The position numbers and the translations under genes were made by a program. A DNA stretch of 8,139 nt from Lentisphaeria bacterium. Its GTDB lineage: Bacteria; Verrucomicrobiota; Lentisphaeria; Oligosphaerales; Lenti-02. The stretch spans positions 1 to 8,139 of the forward strand of contig JAGLDW010000790.1 in assembly GCA_023145395.1 (NCBI GenBank), in the 5' to 3' direction. Positions 1 through 6,594 of this stretch are shown piece after piece; position 1 is the stretch's first letter, and each line of letters opens with the position of its first letter. The notes below the pieces were generated by a model that worked only from the letters and a program-made list of their open reading frames with translations, was not told the origin of the DNA and did not search any database.

Positions 1-1680
1 GTGTGTCGCCGTGTATTCAACTGGATCATCGTGGGCGAGGAGTATCGCGATCCAAGCAAGACTGTGGAGTTCGCGGTGGCTACGACCTGGGGGGTGCGGA
101 TCGGCATCTCGATTTTTGTTGCGGGCGTGTTGTTCGGCTTGAAGCTGAGCTTCGACTACGGCATCATTGGTCCAAGCGGTCGCGTGGCGCTCGGGTTGCT
201 GGTGGGTGCGGGTATGCTTGTCGGTGGCGTGAAGCTGCTGGGCCGGAAGGCGCAGTTGCTCGGCTTGGGGCTGATGGGTGGCGGCCTGGCGACGTTGTAC
301 GCGACGTCCTTCGCGGCGCACCAGATGTACGAGATCGTCAACTCCTGGACCGCCTTTGGGATGATGGGTGCAGTGACGCTTGTGGCGGGGTTGCTGGCCA
401 TCCGCTTCTCCTCTCTGCTGGTCGCCGTGCTGGGTATCATCGGTGGCTATGCCACACCGTTTGTTCTGTCGGGCAACGCCGATGCGGGCTACATAAGCTT
501 CTTCGCCTACCTCTTGCTGCTCGGTGCGGGCATTCTACTGATCTGCCGGTACCGCGATTGGCCGTTGCTCAACTATCTGGGTCTGGGGTTCTGCATGGTG
601 CATGTCCTGACTACGTTGGACGGACGCTACGGGAGCGCCCCGTTTGCACAGGTCATGCCGATGCTCGTGCTGTTGTTCCTGCTGTATTCGACCGTGATGG
701 TGTTGCACAACATTGTGGCCCGCAAGTCGTGCACACTGATTGAGCTTGGCGGGTTGACTGCGAACTCCGCCGTGTTTTTTGGCGTGTCTCAGGCTCTGAT
801 CCGAGCACAGTTCTCATCGGAGGCCATAGCCATTCTGACCATCGGTCTGGCGATCTTCTACATTGGTCTGGTGTTCATCCTCATGAAGCGTGGTCTGTTG
901 GACCGTGGGCTACTGCTTTCACTCATCACACTGGGCTCGTTCTACGTGTGCATGACCATGCCGTTGCTCTTGTCGCGCGAGTGGCTGACCGCGAGCTGGG
1001 CTGTGCAGGCGCTGCTGATGCTGTGGCTGAGCCGCCGGACGGGGAGTCGGTTCCTGCAGGCGCTCTCCTATGTCGTCTTTGGCATTATGCTCTTTCGTCT
1101 GGGTGTCTTCGACCTGCCGCGCACGTACCCCTGGCGGCCTGACCGCGTCCCCTCCGTGGCCGCCTACCTGCCCGACATGCTTCAGCACATCCTGACCTTT
1201 GGCATTCCCATCGCGGCACTCGCCTGGGCCTGCCGTCTGCATGCATTGCCCGCGAAATCTGCAACGGGCGGTCTGGGGGAGGGCAACGACATTCCCCGCC
1301 TTGTTCCCGACAGCGGTGCGGTGATGGCCTTCCTAGTGCTTGCCACACTGGTGGGCTTCATCTTCTCGACTTGTGAGACGAATCTGTTTATGCGCCACTT
1401 TGTCCCGAACCTGCGTGTCGGCGCCATCTCGATCCTCTGGGCACTTTTCGCTCTGTCGTGGATTGTCTTCGGGATTAGCAGGGATTTCCGCAAGCTTCGC
1501 CTGTGCGGGCTGGGTCTGTTTGCTGTAGTGGCCTGCAAGGTGGTCCTGGTGGACCTTGAAGGACTGGGTGCCGTGTACCGCATGGTGGCGTTGATGATCA
1601 TGGGGGTGATTATTCTGGGCGGGTCTTTTATCTACCTGCGCAATGCGGAGAAGTTTTCGAGAGGTAAGGAGGAGGAATGA
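1..1680 (+). CDS. DUF2339-family polytopic membrane protein (5'-truncated by window)
   Basis: This is the C-terminal part (about 560 residues visible) of a large inner-membrane protein of the DUF2339 type, a family without an established biochemical role. The reading frame is open from the first base, and the GTG at base 1 is probably internal because family members are usually longer, with a soluble N-terminal stretch before the membrane part. Early residues (NWIIVGEEY, about 7-15) lead into an amphipathic stretch and then a long run of hydrophobic segments, at least a dozen, broken by a hydrophilic loop around residues 415-437. The end resembles the conserved DUF2339 C-terminus: a helix, a short basic turn (SRDFRKLRLCGLG), a helix with K-V-V-L-V-D, then GAVYRMVALMIMG and a final membrane segment, closing with a charged KEEE tail. 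The stop overlaps the start of the next gene, a DUF3999-like protein, so the two are almost certainly co-transcribed. The family call rests on recalled family features, not a search. Confidence 0.8.
   Translation: MCRRVFNWIIVGEEYRDPSKTVEFAVATTWGVRIGISIFVAGVLFGLKLSFDYGIIGPSGRVALGLLVGAGMLVGGVKLLGRKAQLLGLGLMGGGLATLYATSFAAHQMYEIVNSWTAFGMMGAVTLVAGLLAIRFSSLLVAVLGIIGGYATPFVLSGNADAGYISFFAYLLLLGAGILLICRYRDWPLLNYLGLGFCMVHVLTTLDGRYGSAPFAQVMPMLVLLFLLYSTVMVLHNIVARKSCTLIELGGLTANSAVFFGVSQALIRAQFSSEAIAILTIGLAIFYIGLVFILMKRGLLDRGLLLSLITLGSFYVCMTMPLLLSREWLTASWAVQALLMLWLSRRTGSRFLQALSYVVFGIMLFRLGVFDLPRTYPWRPDRVPSVAAYLPDMLQHILTFGIPIAALAWACRLHALPAKSATGGLGEGNDIPRLVPDSGAVMAFLVLATLVGFIFSTCETNLFMRHFVPNLRVGAISILWALFALSWIVFGISRDFRKLRLCGLGLFAVVACKVVLVDLEGLGAVYRMVALMIMGVIILGGSFIYLRNAEKFSRGKEEE
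1666..1672 (+). promoter_or_regulatory. Shine-Dalgarno site for the DUF3999-like gene
   Basis: A perfect AAGGAGG lies inside the last codons of the upstream gene. Two consecutive ATG codons follow, at 1677 and 1680. The spacing is 4 bases to the first and 7 to the second, so the ATG at 1680 is the better-placed start. Either choice overlaps the upstream TGA (1678-1680), indicating translational coupling. Confidence 0.75.
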
Positions 1681-3071
1681 TGCAAAAGCAACTGATATGG
1701 ACGGTGTTAACCATCTCTCTCTCGAGTTTGGGTGCGCCCGTTCTGCGCGATGTCCAGCCTCCTGTAGCGCGGCAGGAGCTTGTGGCTGTGCCTTTGGACG
1801 CGCACGTGTTCGCCTATGCGGCTACGGATCTGCGCGACCTGCGCGTGAAGGACCAAGGCGCTGCCGATGTCCCCTTCGTGATCCAGCAGCAGCGGAGGGG
1901 GAAGCTACATGTCACCGAAACCTTCGCGACGGGCAGCGTTGGCAACCTGGTGGTGCGAGACGACAATTCGGTTCTTTTCCAAGTCGCACCGCCGCGAAAG
2001 CCCAGACGGCCGAAGCCACCAGTCGCAATGGTGTTTGACACTCGGTTGCGGGACTTCGAGAAGCGTGTCATTGTCGAGATCGGGAGCGATGGGGGAGGGT
2101 GGACGAAGCTGGCTTCCTCCGTGCCGCTCTACGACTACACGCGGTTCATGGATGTGCGCTGTCTGCGCGTGCCACTTGCGGAGCACGCAAGAGTTGCATC
2201 CTACCGTGTGACCGTGCTGGATGTGAGCGACGAAATGAAGGCGCCCTTGGTGAAAACCACAAAGGGATCGGGAGGGGGAGAACCAGATCGCCTCACCGTG
2301 TCCGAGAGCCTGCGCAGACGGGATTTCCGGATGGACGGGATCCGCTTCGTCTACCAGGCCAAGGCCGTGCACGACGAGGAGCCCGTGGTTCGGAAACAGG
2401 CGGTCGAGATCGAGGGAATCGAACACGAGGACGGCAAGACTATCGTCACTGTGCGCACGGGAGGGCTGCCAGTCACGGGGATCGAGGTCGCAGTCGAAGA
2501 GGGGATTTTCAGCCGCCGGGTCACCATCGAGCGTGAACGGGAGAAGATGCTCGGCGCCTCCGCTCGCGCGGGCCGCTACGAAGTGGTGGGGCAGGGGACG
2601 CTTAAATCGCTCGTGTTCCGCAAACTCAGCAGGCGGGACTTGCAGATCAATCTGCACAGGGAAGTCCGTGCGTCTACGCTGCGTCTGGTCATTGATGATG
2701 GGGATAGTCCCCCCTTGCACATTTCCGGGGTGGAAGCCACCACTCCCGTCTACCGCGTGGTTTTCATCGCGGAGCCGGGCAGTGCCTGCCGCGTGAGCTA
2801 CGGCGAACCATCCCTTGCCGCGCCCAAGTACGACACGCTTGCGCTTAGGGAACTTATGCGGGTTCAGCGTCAGGCCATTCGCGAGCTTGAGTTGGCACCT
2901 CCATCCCCGGAGATGGGACCGCCCACCGTGGCCCTTCGCGACGCCCTGCCGCGCTGGCTCAACAGCCGTGGATTCCTTGTCGCTGCAGGCGTGCTTGTGG
3001 TGCTGGGCCTGGGCTTCGCCGTCGCCAAGGCCGTGCGTGGCATCGAGATCGAGACGGGCGACAAGTCATGA
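1680..3071 (+). CDS. DUF3999-like exported, C-terminally membrane-anchored protein
   Basis: The protein is 463 residues from the ATG at 1680, or 464 if the adjacent ATG at 1677 is used; the Shine-Dalgarno spacing favours 1680. The N-terminus is a signal peptide: a short polar start with one Lys, then a hydrophobic core (LIWTVLTISLSSLGA) with likely cleavage near residue 19. The body is hydrophilic and beta-rich, with alternating hydrophobic residues and phrases such as LRDLRVKDQGAADVPFVIQ near the N-terminus, resembling the periplasmic domains of DUF3999 proteins. A single transmembrane helix near residues 431-450 (FLVAAGVLVVLGLGFAVAKA) is followed by a short cytoplasmic-like tail (RGIEIETGDKS). 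The expected topology is a periplasmic domain tethered to the inner membrane. DUF3999 genes are known to sit beside DUF2339 genes, and the overlap with the upstream DUF2339 stop supports a functional pair, perhaps an envelope complex. No catalytic motif was recognised. The DUF3999 call relies partly on context. Confidence 0.65.
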   Translation: MQKQLIWTVLTISLSSLGAPVLRDVQPPVARQELVAVPLDAHVFAYAATDLRDLRVKDQGAADVPFVIQQQRRGKLHVTETFATGSVGNLVVRDDNSVLFQVAPPRKPRRPKPPVAMVFDTRLRDFEKRVIVEIGSDGGGWTKLASSVPLYDYTRFMDVRCLRVPLAEHARVASYRVTVLDVSDEMKAPLVKTTKGSGGGEPDRLTVSESLRRRDFRMDGIRFVYQAKAVHDEEPVVRKQAVEIEGIEHEDGKTIVTVRTGGLPVTGIEVAVEEGIFSRRVTIEREREKMLGASARAGRYEVVGQGTLKSLVFRKLSRRDLQINLHREVRASTLRLVIDDGDSPPLHISGVEATTPVYRVVFIAEPGSACRVSYGEPSLAAPKYDTLALRELMRVQRQAIRELELAPPSPEMGPPTVALRDALPRWLNSRGFLVAAGVLVVLGLGFAVAKAVRGIEIETGDKS

Positions 3072-3110
3072 TGATCATCGGGACGTAGTTGATGGCGCCT
3101 GGACTTCCGT
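3072..3110. other. Short convergent intergenic gap without an evident terminator
   Basis: Only 39 bases separate the stops of the DUF3999-like gene and the phosphoesterase gene on the opposite strand. A perfect 10-base palindrome, GATGATCATC (3070-3079), overlaps the first stop codon, but there is no GC-rich hairpin followed by a T-run on either strand. Transcripts may therefore read through into each other's 3' end. Confidence 0.5.
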
Positions 3111-5042
3111 TCACTCCGCAGGCAGTGTGCGGTTTCCCTCGACCACGTTGCGGCTCTCAGTCACGCTGATGTTTCCGGAGACGAGGTTGTTTCGAACTTC
3201 GTTCCAGAAGCAGCGCTTGCCCAGCGAGATGGCATTTCGGCCTGGGGCGTGGATCACATTGCCGATGATGTGGTTGCCTATGTCGATGTCCTGCTGAGGA
3301 CAGTTGCGCCACCACCAGACCGTGATGCCGACACCGCACTCGCTGATGCGGTTGTGGGCGACTGTGCAGTAGGAACCATCGTTGATCGTGACGCCCGTGT
3401 GCGCTTTGCGCACTTCGTTCCCGCGGACTTCGCAGTGGGTGCAGAAGTGGTCGAGGTCGATGGCCTCGTCGGCGATATTCTCGATTTGGCATCCCTCCAC
3501 CAAGCCTCTCGCGACGCAGTACATGGCGACGGCTCGGCCGTAGCAGTTTCGGATGCGGCAGTTGATCACGCGGAAATCCTCGATGGGAGGGGCGACGGGA
3601 CCCTTGCTGTAGGAAAAACGCCCGTGGACGAGGATTGCACAGCGCTTGACGTGCCCTGGGGCGCGGGGCGTGTTGGGGCCGCGTCCACCATCGAGGATCA
3701 GCCCCTGCAGGAGGATGTTCTTCCCCGAGTGGGTCATGGTGAAAATGTTGTTGGCGTAGCCGATAGTGCTTCCCACCGGCGTTTCCTGCGTCAGGGGCGT
3801 GGCGAGCTGGAGCAGGTTGCCGGTGACGTCGGCAACTGTGGCGTCAAAGCCTTTCTCCCCGTGTCCGCTCTCCAGGGTCTTGGGTGGGTCGATTCGCACG
3901 GTGGTTCCAGCCAGAAAGGGTGTCCCGTCCTCGATCTGAAGACGTGTGGCGCCCTTTGGGGCAGTGGCCGCGACGCGGGTTGGGGGAGGTAGTTGCAGGA
4001 TGGTGCCGGGCTCTCCCTCGATGCGCAGGTTCTGGCGTTGCGACAGGGAGATGGTCTGGCGCACCATGTAGGTGCCAGCCTTGATGAAAACCGTCCCGCC
4101 GTCCTTTCCCAGCGAGTGCAAAGCGGAGAGGATCGGTTGTTCCGTGTTGCCTTGGAAGTCGCCGGTGTCGTCCTGCGCCACCACCAGCCGCCTGCGGAAG
4201 GCGTCGATGCTGCGGAAGCGGGTCTCCACCCGGTCTGCGTGGACATCGACAATGCGATAGCCGAGAGGACAGTTGTTGTTGCGGCGCTCGTCGCTAAGGC
4301 ATCCAGTCGTGAAGTGATCCACCCCCTCTTTTCGTACGTGAGCATTGCTGTGTGCGTGCCCTCCGAACCAGGCGACGACCTTGTACGGATTGAGGATGGC
4401 CAATGCTTTCTCGTAGCCATCCACATCCCCTGGAAGACGTTTGGTGTAGGATGGTTCGCGGTAGACACTCGCGTGCCCGAGGACGATGATTGGCGTGTCT
4501 CGGGTTAGCGTCTGCACATGTTCGGCCAGCCAGCTGAGGGTTTCCTCGGAGAATCCGCAGTCGTAGGTGTCCTTGACGCCGCGCCGCACGGTGTCCAGAA
4601 CGAGGAAGTGGTAGGGGGGCAGATTGAAGCCGTCGTTGCGGCGCCCAAAGACCTCTTCGAAGGATGTGAGGTGGTCGTGGTTCCCGTAGACGGGGATGAC
4701 CGGGCAGCGCAAACCGGCGAAGAGGTCACGGGCCAGTTCTGTCGAGGCGAGAGGCTTCTCGCCGTTGATGATGTCACCGGTGATCACGACAAAGGCCGGT
4801 TGCGGATCGAGCATGTTGATGTCGTGGATGCCCTTGCGCACGGATGTCGCGTTCTCCCCAGCGATCAAGTGAGTGTCGGTGACCTGGACGAAGCGGAAGA
4901 GGCGCTGGTTTGGGCGGAAGGCGTCCGGATAGGCTAGGCGGGTGCCCTTCGCCTTGCCAGAAGCCGGTTTGTCCGCGCCCAGCGAGCAGGCTAGGAAAAG
5001 GCCTAGACATAGAATCCATGGTCGGTGGCCCCTGATTATCAT
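3111..5042 (-). CDS. Exported metallophosphoesterase fused to a right-handed beta-helix domain
   Basis: The protein is 643 residues from the ATG at 5042. That start has GGAG nine bases upstream and gives a compact signal peptide (MIIRGHRPW, then a hydrophobic core to about residue 23). An in-frame ATG at 5057 would add five residues, but its GGAAG is only one base away. FLAC (16-19) is an imperfect lipobox, so a lipoprotein is possible. Residues about 45-285 are a calcineurin-like phosphoesterase with all usual metal motifs: D56-x-H58, G89-D90, GNHD 120-123, GH 189-190 and GHAH 228-231. From about 287 a pectate-lyase-like region begins (DDTGDF, then GGTVFIKAGTY 315-325), continuing into coils with an Asn/Cys ladder to the C-terminus. 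The likely role is hydrolysis of a phosphoester or phosphodiester outside the cytoplasm, with the beta-helix binding or processing a glycan; substrate and any lyase activity are unknown. It stands alone on its strand, convergent with the DUF pair and divergent from the importer operon. Confidence 0.82.
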   Translation of the reverse strand: MIIRGHRPWILCLGLFLACSLGADKPASGKAKGTRLAYPDAFRPNQRLFRFVQVTDTHLIAGENATSVRKGIHDINMLDPQPAFVVITGDIINGEKPLASTELARDLFAGLRCPVIPVYGNHDHLTSFEEVFGRRNDGFNLPPYHFLVLDTVRRGVKDTYDCGFSEETLSWLAEHVQTLTRDTPIIVLGHASVYREPSYTKRLPGDVDGYEKALAILNPYKVVAWFGGHAHSNAHVRKEGVDHFTTGCLSDERRNNNCPLGYRIVDVHADRVETRFRSIDAFRRRLVVAQDDTGDFQGNTEQPILSALHSLGKDGGTVFIKAGTYMVRQTISLSQRQNLRIEGEPGTILQLPPPTRVAATAPKGATRLQIEDGTPFLAGTTVRIDPPKTLESGHGEKGFDATVADVTGNLLQLATPLTQETPVGSTIGYANNIFTMTHSGKNILLQGLILDGGRGPNTPRAPGHVKRCAILVHGRFSYSKGPVAPPIEDFRVINCRIRNCYGRAVAMYCVARGLVEGCQIENIADEAIDLDHFCTHCEVRGNEVRKAHTGVTINDGSYCTVAHNRISECGVGITVWWWRNCPQQDIDIGNHIIGNVIHAPGRNAISLGKRCFWNEVRNNLVSGNISVTESRNVVEGNRTLPAE

Positions 5043-5146
5043 TGCCGCGCACTCCATGCTTCCGGTGTATTTTCAGTGTTTGGGAACATGTACCTATATC
5101 ACCTGCCGCATGATTCTCCCAGCCGTGTCCCGTTCTCCTCCGATAT

Positions 5147-5174
5147 TTGACACACGGTGATGTGAGGATAGGGT
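5147..5174 (+). promoter_or_regulatory. Candidate sigma70-type promoter for the importer operon
   Basis: A perfect TTGACA (5147-5152) is followed, after a 16-base spacer, by TAGGGT (5169-5174). The latter keeps the first T, the A and the final T that matter most in a -10 box. Transcription would begin near 5181, leaving a leader of roughly 120 bases before the binding-protein start. The -35 is strong, the -10 is only 3 of 6, and the promoter consensus of this organism is unknown. Confidence 0.42.
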
Positions 5175-5291
5175 ATCTGTTTTGTTGTGGGCGGTTTGCG
5201 TGTTTGCGAAAACAAGTGCGCCAGCCCATGCCTAAATACGGTGTGCTAAACCGATTCTGTCTCTTAGTGATATGTGGAACTAGAAGTAGCA

Positions 5292-5301
5292 GAGGGGTGA
5301 T
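5292..5301 (+). promoter_or_regulatory. Shine-Dalgarno site for the substrate-binding protein gene
   Basis: GAGGGGTGAT ends three bases before the ATG at 5305. Its GGTGAT part matches the extended anti-Shine-Dalgarno complement exactly, and the purine core sits about seven bases upstream. This fixes the start of the downstream gene and predicts strong translation, fitting for an abundant binding protein. Confidence 0.65.
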
Positions 5302-5304
5302 ACG

Positions 5305-6447
5305 ATGAAGCGACTAGTTGCGGTATTCATGGCTGTTCTCGTGTGCGGTCTCGGAAGCCAATCCCTACAGGCGGCAGACACGATCAAGATTGGCGCGATT
5401 TTCGCGGTGACTGGTCCCGCCTCGTTTCTGGGCGCGCCCGAATCGAAAACTGTGCAGATGCTGGTGGATGAAATCAATGCCAAGGGCGGAGTCCTGGGAA
5501 AGCAGATCGAACTCATCATCAAGGATAGCGGAGCGAATCCCACCAAAGCAATTTCCTTCACGAAGCAGCTGATCGAAGAGGAGAAGGTTCTGGCGATCAT
5601 TGGCCCCTCGACGAGCGGTGAAACGATGCAAATCAAGGGAATCTGCGAAGCAAACAAGATGATTCTGGTTTCCTGCGCAGCAGCGGAGGTCATCGTCAAT
5701 CCGGTCGCGAAATATGTGTTCAAGACCCCTCAGAAGGATAGTCAGGCAATTGCCTGGATCTTCAAGACCATGAAGAGCCTTGGGATTTCGAGAATTGGCG
5801 TGTTGAGTGGAAACACAGGCTTTGGCAAGGCGGGCAAAGGACAGCTCAGCAAACTGGCGCCTGCCGCTGGCATCGACGTTGCCATCAGCGAAACCTACGA
5901 CAAGAGAGCCAAGGATCTCACGGCTGTTCTCGCAAAGCTCAAGGCCAGGAACATTCAGGCTGTGGTCAACTGGTCGATTGTTCCGGCCCAGTCCATCGTT
6001 GCCAAGAATATGAAGCAGATTGGGCTGGACGTGCCTCTCTTCCAGAGCCATGGCTTCGGCAACATCAAGTATGCCCAGCAAGCCGGCAAGGCGGGTGAGG
6101 GGATTCTCTTTCCGGCCGGACGTCTGCTGGTCGTTGACACGCTTGCCGACGGACACCCGCAGAAGACGCTGTTGGCCGGGTACAAGAAAGACTACGAGAG
6201 AAAGTATGGCGAAGATGTGTGCACGTTCGGCGGACATGCCTACGACGCTCTCATGATTGTTGTCAAGGCCATCGAAAAGGCGGGAGGCACGGACCGCGAG
6301 AAGGTTCGTGACGCGATCGAGAGCCTGACGTTCGTGGGCACCGGCGGAGTTTTCAAGTTCTCCCCCAAGGACCACAACGGTCTGGGACTCGACGCCTTCG
6401 AGATGATGACGGTCAAGGACAACAAGTTCGTGATCTACAAGAAGTAA
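5305..6447 (+). CDS. livK: LivK-like periplasmic substrate-binding protein of a HAAT-family ABC importer
   Basis: The protein is 380 residues, the normal length for the type 1 periplasmic binding proteins (Peripla_BP_6) that serve branched-chain amino acid importers. It begins with a clean signal peptide: MKR, a hydrophobic core, and LQAA at residues 21-24, with cleavage after 23 or 24. The mature protein opens with DTIKIGAIFAVTGPASFLG, the typical first strand and loop. Expected lobe motifs follow: GGVLGKQIELIIKDSGANP (61-79), GPSTSGE (100-106), SCAAAE (123-128, in the position that contacts the amino acid backbone in LivJ/LivK), HAYDAL (311-316), and a C-terminal GTGGVFKFSPKDHNG (346-360 region). 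It would capture a small ligand in the periplasm and deliver it to the permeases encoded downstream. The ligand may be a branched-chain amino acid, another amino acid, a short amide or an aromatic acid, since this family is broad. The gene symbol is by family resemblance only. A strong hairpin follows the stop. Confidence 0.88.
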   Translation: MKRLVAVFMAVLVCGLGSQSLQAADTIKIGAIFAVTGPASFLGAPESKTVQMLVDEINAKGGVLGKQIELIIKDSGANPTKAISFTKQLIEEEKVLAIIGPSTSGETMQIKGICEANKMILVSCAAAEVIVNPVAKYVFKTPQKDSQAIAWIFKTMKSLGISRIGVLSGNTGFGKAGKGQLSKLAPAAGIDVAISETYDKRAKDLTAVLAKLKARNIQAVVNWSIVPAQSIVAKNMKQIGLDVPLFQSHGFGNIKYAQQAGKAGEGILFPAGRLLVVDTLADGHPQKTLLAGYKKDYERKYGEDVCTFGGHAYDALMIVVKAIEKAGGTDREKVRDAIESLTFVGTGGVFKFSPKDHNGLGLDAFEMMTVKDNKFVIYKK

Positions 6448-6594
6448 GAACAAACCGCGTTCGATGTGATGAGCCTCCTGCAGGATCCTATAAGATTCTA
6501 GGGCCAGTTTTGCAGGGGGCTCTTCCAGTTTCCCGACTTCCCGGGTGCCGGATGCTCACATTTCGCCGCCGGGATTCGGACACCAAACAGCCAA
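6448..6594 (+). other. 147-base livK-livH intercistronic spacer
   Basis: No gene was recognised here. In the frame of the following permease the spacer is open back to a TAG at 6499-6501, but contains no ATG, GTG or TTG, so the permease cannot start further upstream except at a rare codon. It holds the long hairpin at 6471-6522 and a second possible 6-bp pairing, TCCCGG (6539-6544) with CCGGGA (6569-6574), just ahead of the permease start. Confidence 0.6.
6471..6522 (+). promoter_or_regulatory. Strong intercistronic RNA hairpin between livK and livH
   Basis: GAGCCTCCTGCA (6471-6482) pairs with TGCAGGGGGCTC (6511-6522) over 12 positions, 11 Watson-Crick plus one G-U, enclosing a 28-base loop. 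A few weak pairs may extend it inward. It starts 24 bases after the livK stop. The following bases (TTCCAGTTT) are not a true U-tract, so it is not a standard intrinsic terminator. By analogy with intercistronic hairpins behind other binding-protein genes (inference), it could protect the upstream message from 3' exonucleases or act as a leaky terminator. Either effect would give more binding protein than permease. Confidence 0.55.

Larger units (their letters stand above)
5043..5304. promoter_or_regulatory. Divergent intergenic region between the phosphoesterase and the ABC importer
   Basis: This 262-base non-coding region must hold promoters for both flanking genes. On the + strand it contains a recognisable sigma70-like promoter, a structured leader and a Shine-Dalgarno site, listed separately. 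On the - strand no convincing -35/-10 pair was found for the phosphoesterase. A weak TATAGG-like element lies about 50 bases upstream of the phosphoesterase start, without a credible -35 box. A 12-base imperfect palindrome, GGAACATGTACC (5083-5094, one central-flank mismatch per half), lies close to the phosphoesterase start and could be an operator, but there is no second copy to support this. Confidence 0.55.

Noticed and set aside
1905..2720. A 271-codon open frame on the - strand inside the DUF3999-like gene
   Set aside because: It is His/Pro/Arg-rich, has no recognisable domain and lies fully inside a better supported gene. Long antisense frames are expected in GC-rich coding sequence.
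3070..3079. Perfect palindrome GATGATCATC at the DUF3999-like stop
   Set aside because: It is short, AT-balanced and partly coding, with no T-run, so it does not qualify as a terminator. A single 10-base palindrome is expected by chance.
3249..3992. A 247-codon open frame on the + strand opposite the beta-helix domain
   Set aside because: The predicted product is dominated by Val, Asp and Ala with no motif, while the opposite strand encodes a clear repeat pattern. It is treated as a shadow.
5227..5238. TAAATA as an alternative -10 box for the importer operon
   Set aside because: The nearest -35-like element (TTGCGA, 5204-5209) is 23 bases away, outside the usable range, and is weaker than the TTGACA promoter upstream.
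5365..6453. A 362-codon open frame on the - strand covering nearly all of the livK-like gene
   Set aside because: The + strand gene has clear family motifs, a signal peptide and a good ribosome site. The antisense product is low-complexity and resembles no family I know, so it is a codon-bias shadow.
6476..6485. Perfect palindrome TCCTGCAGGA
   Set aside because: It sits inside the left arm of the larger hairpin at 6471-6522, which explains the sequence better than an independent protein-binding site.
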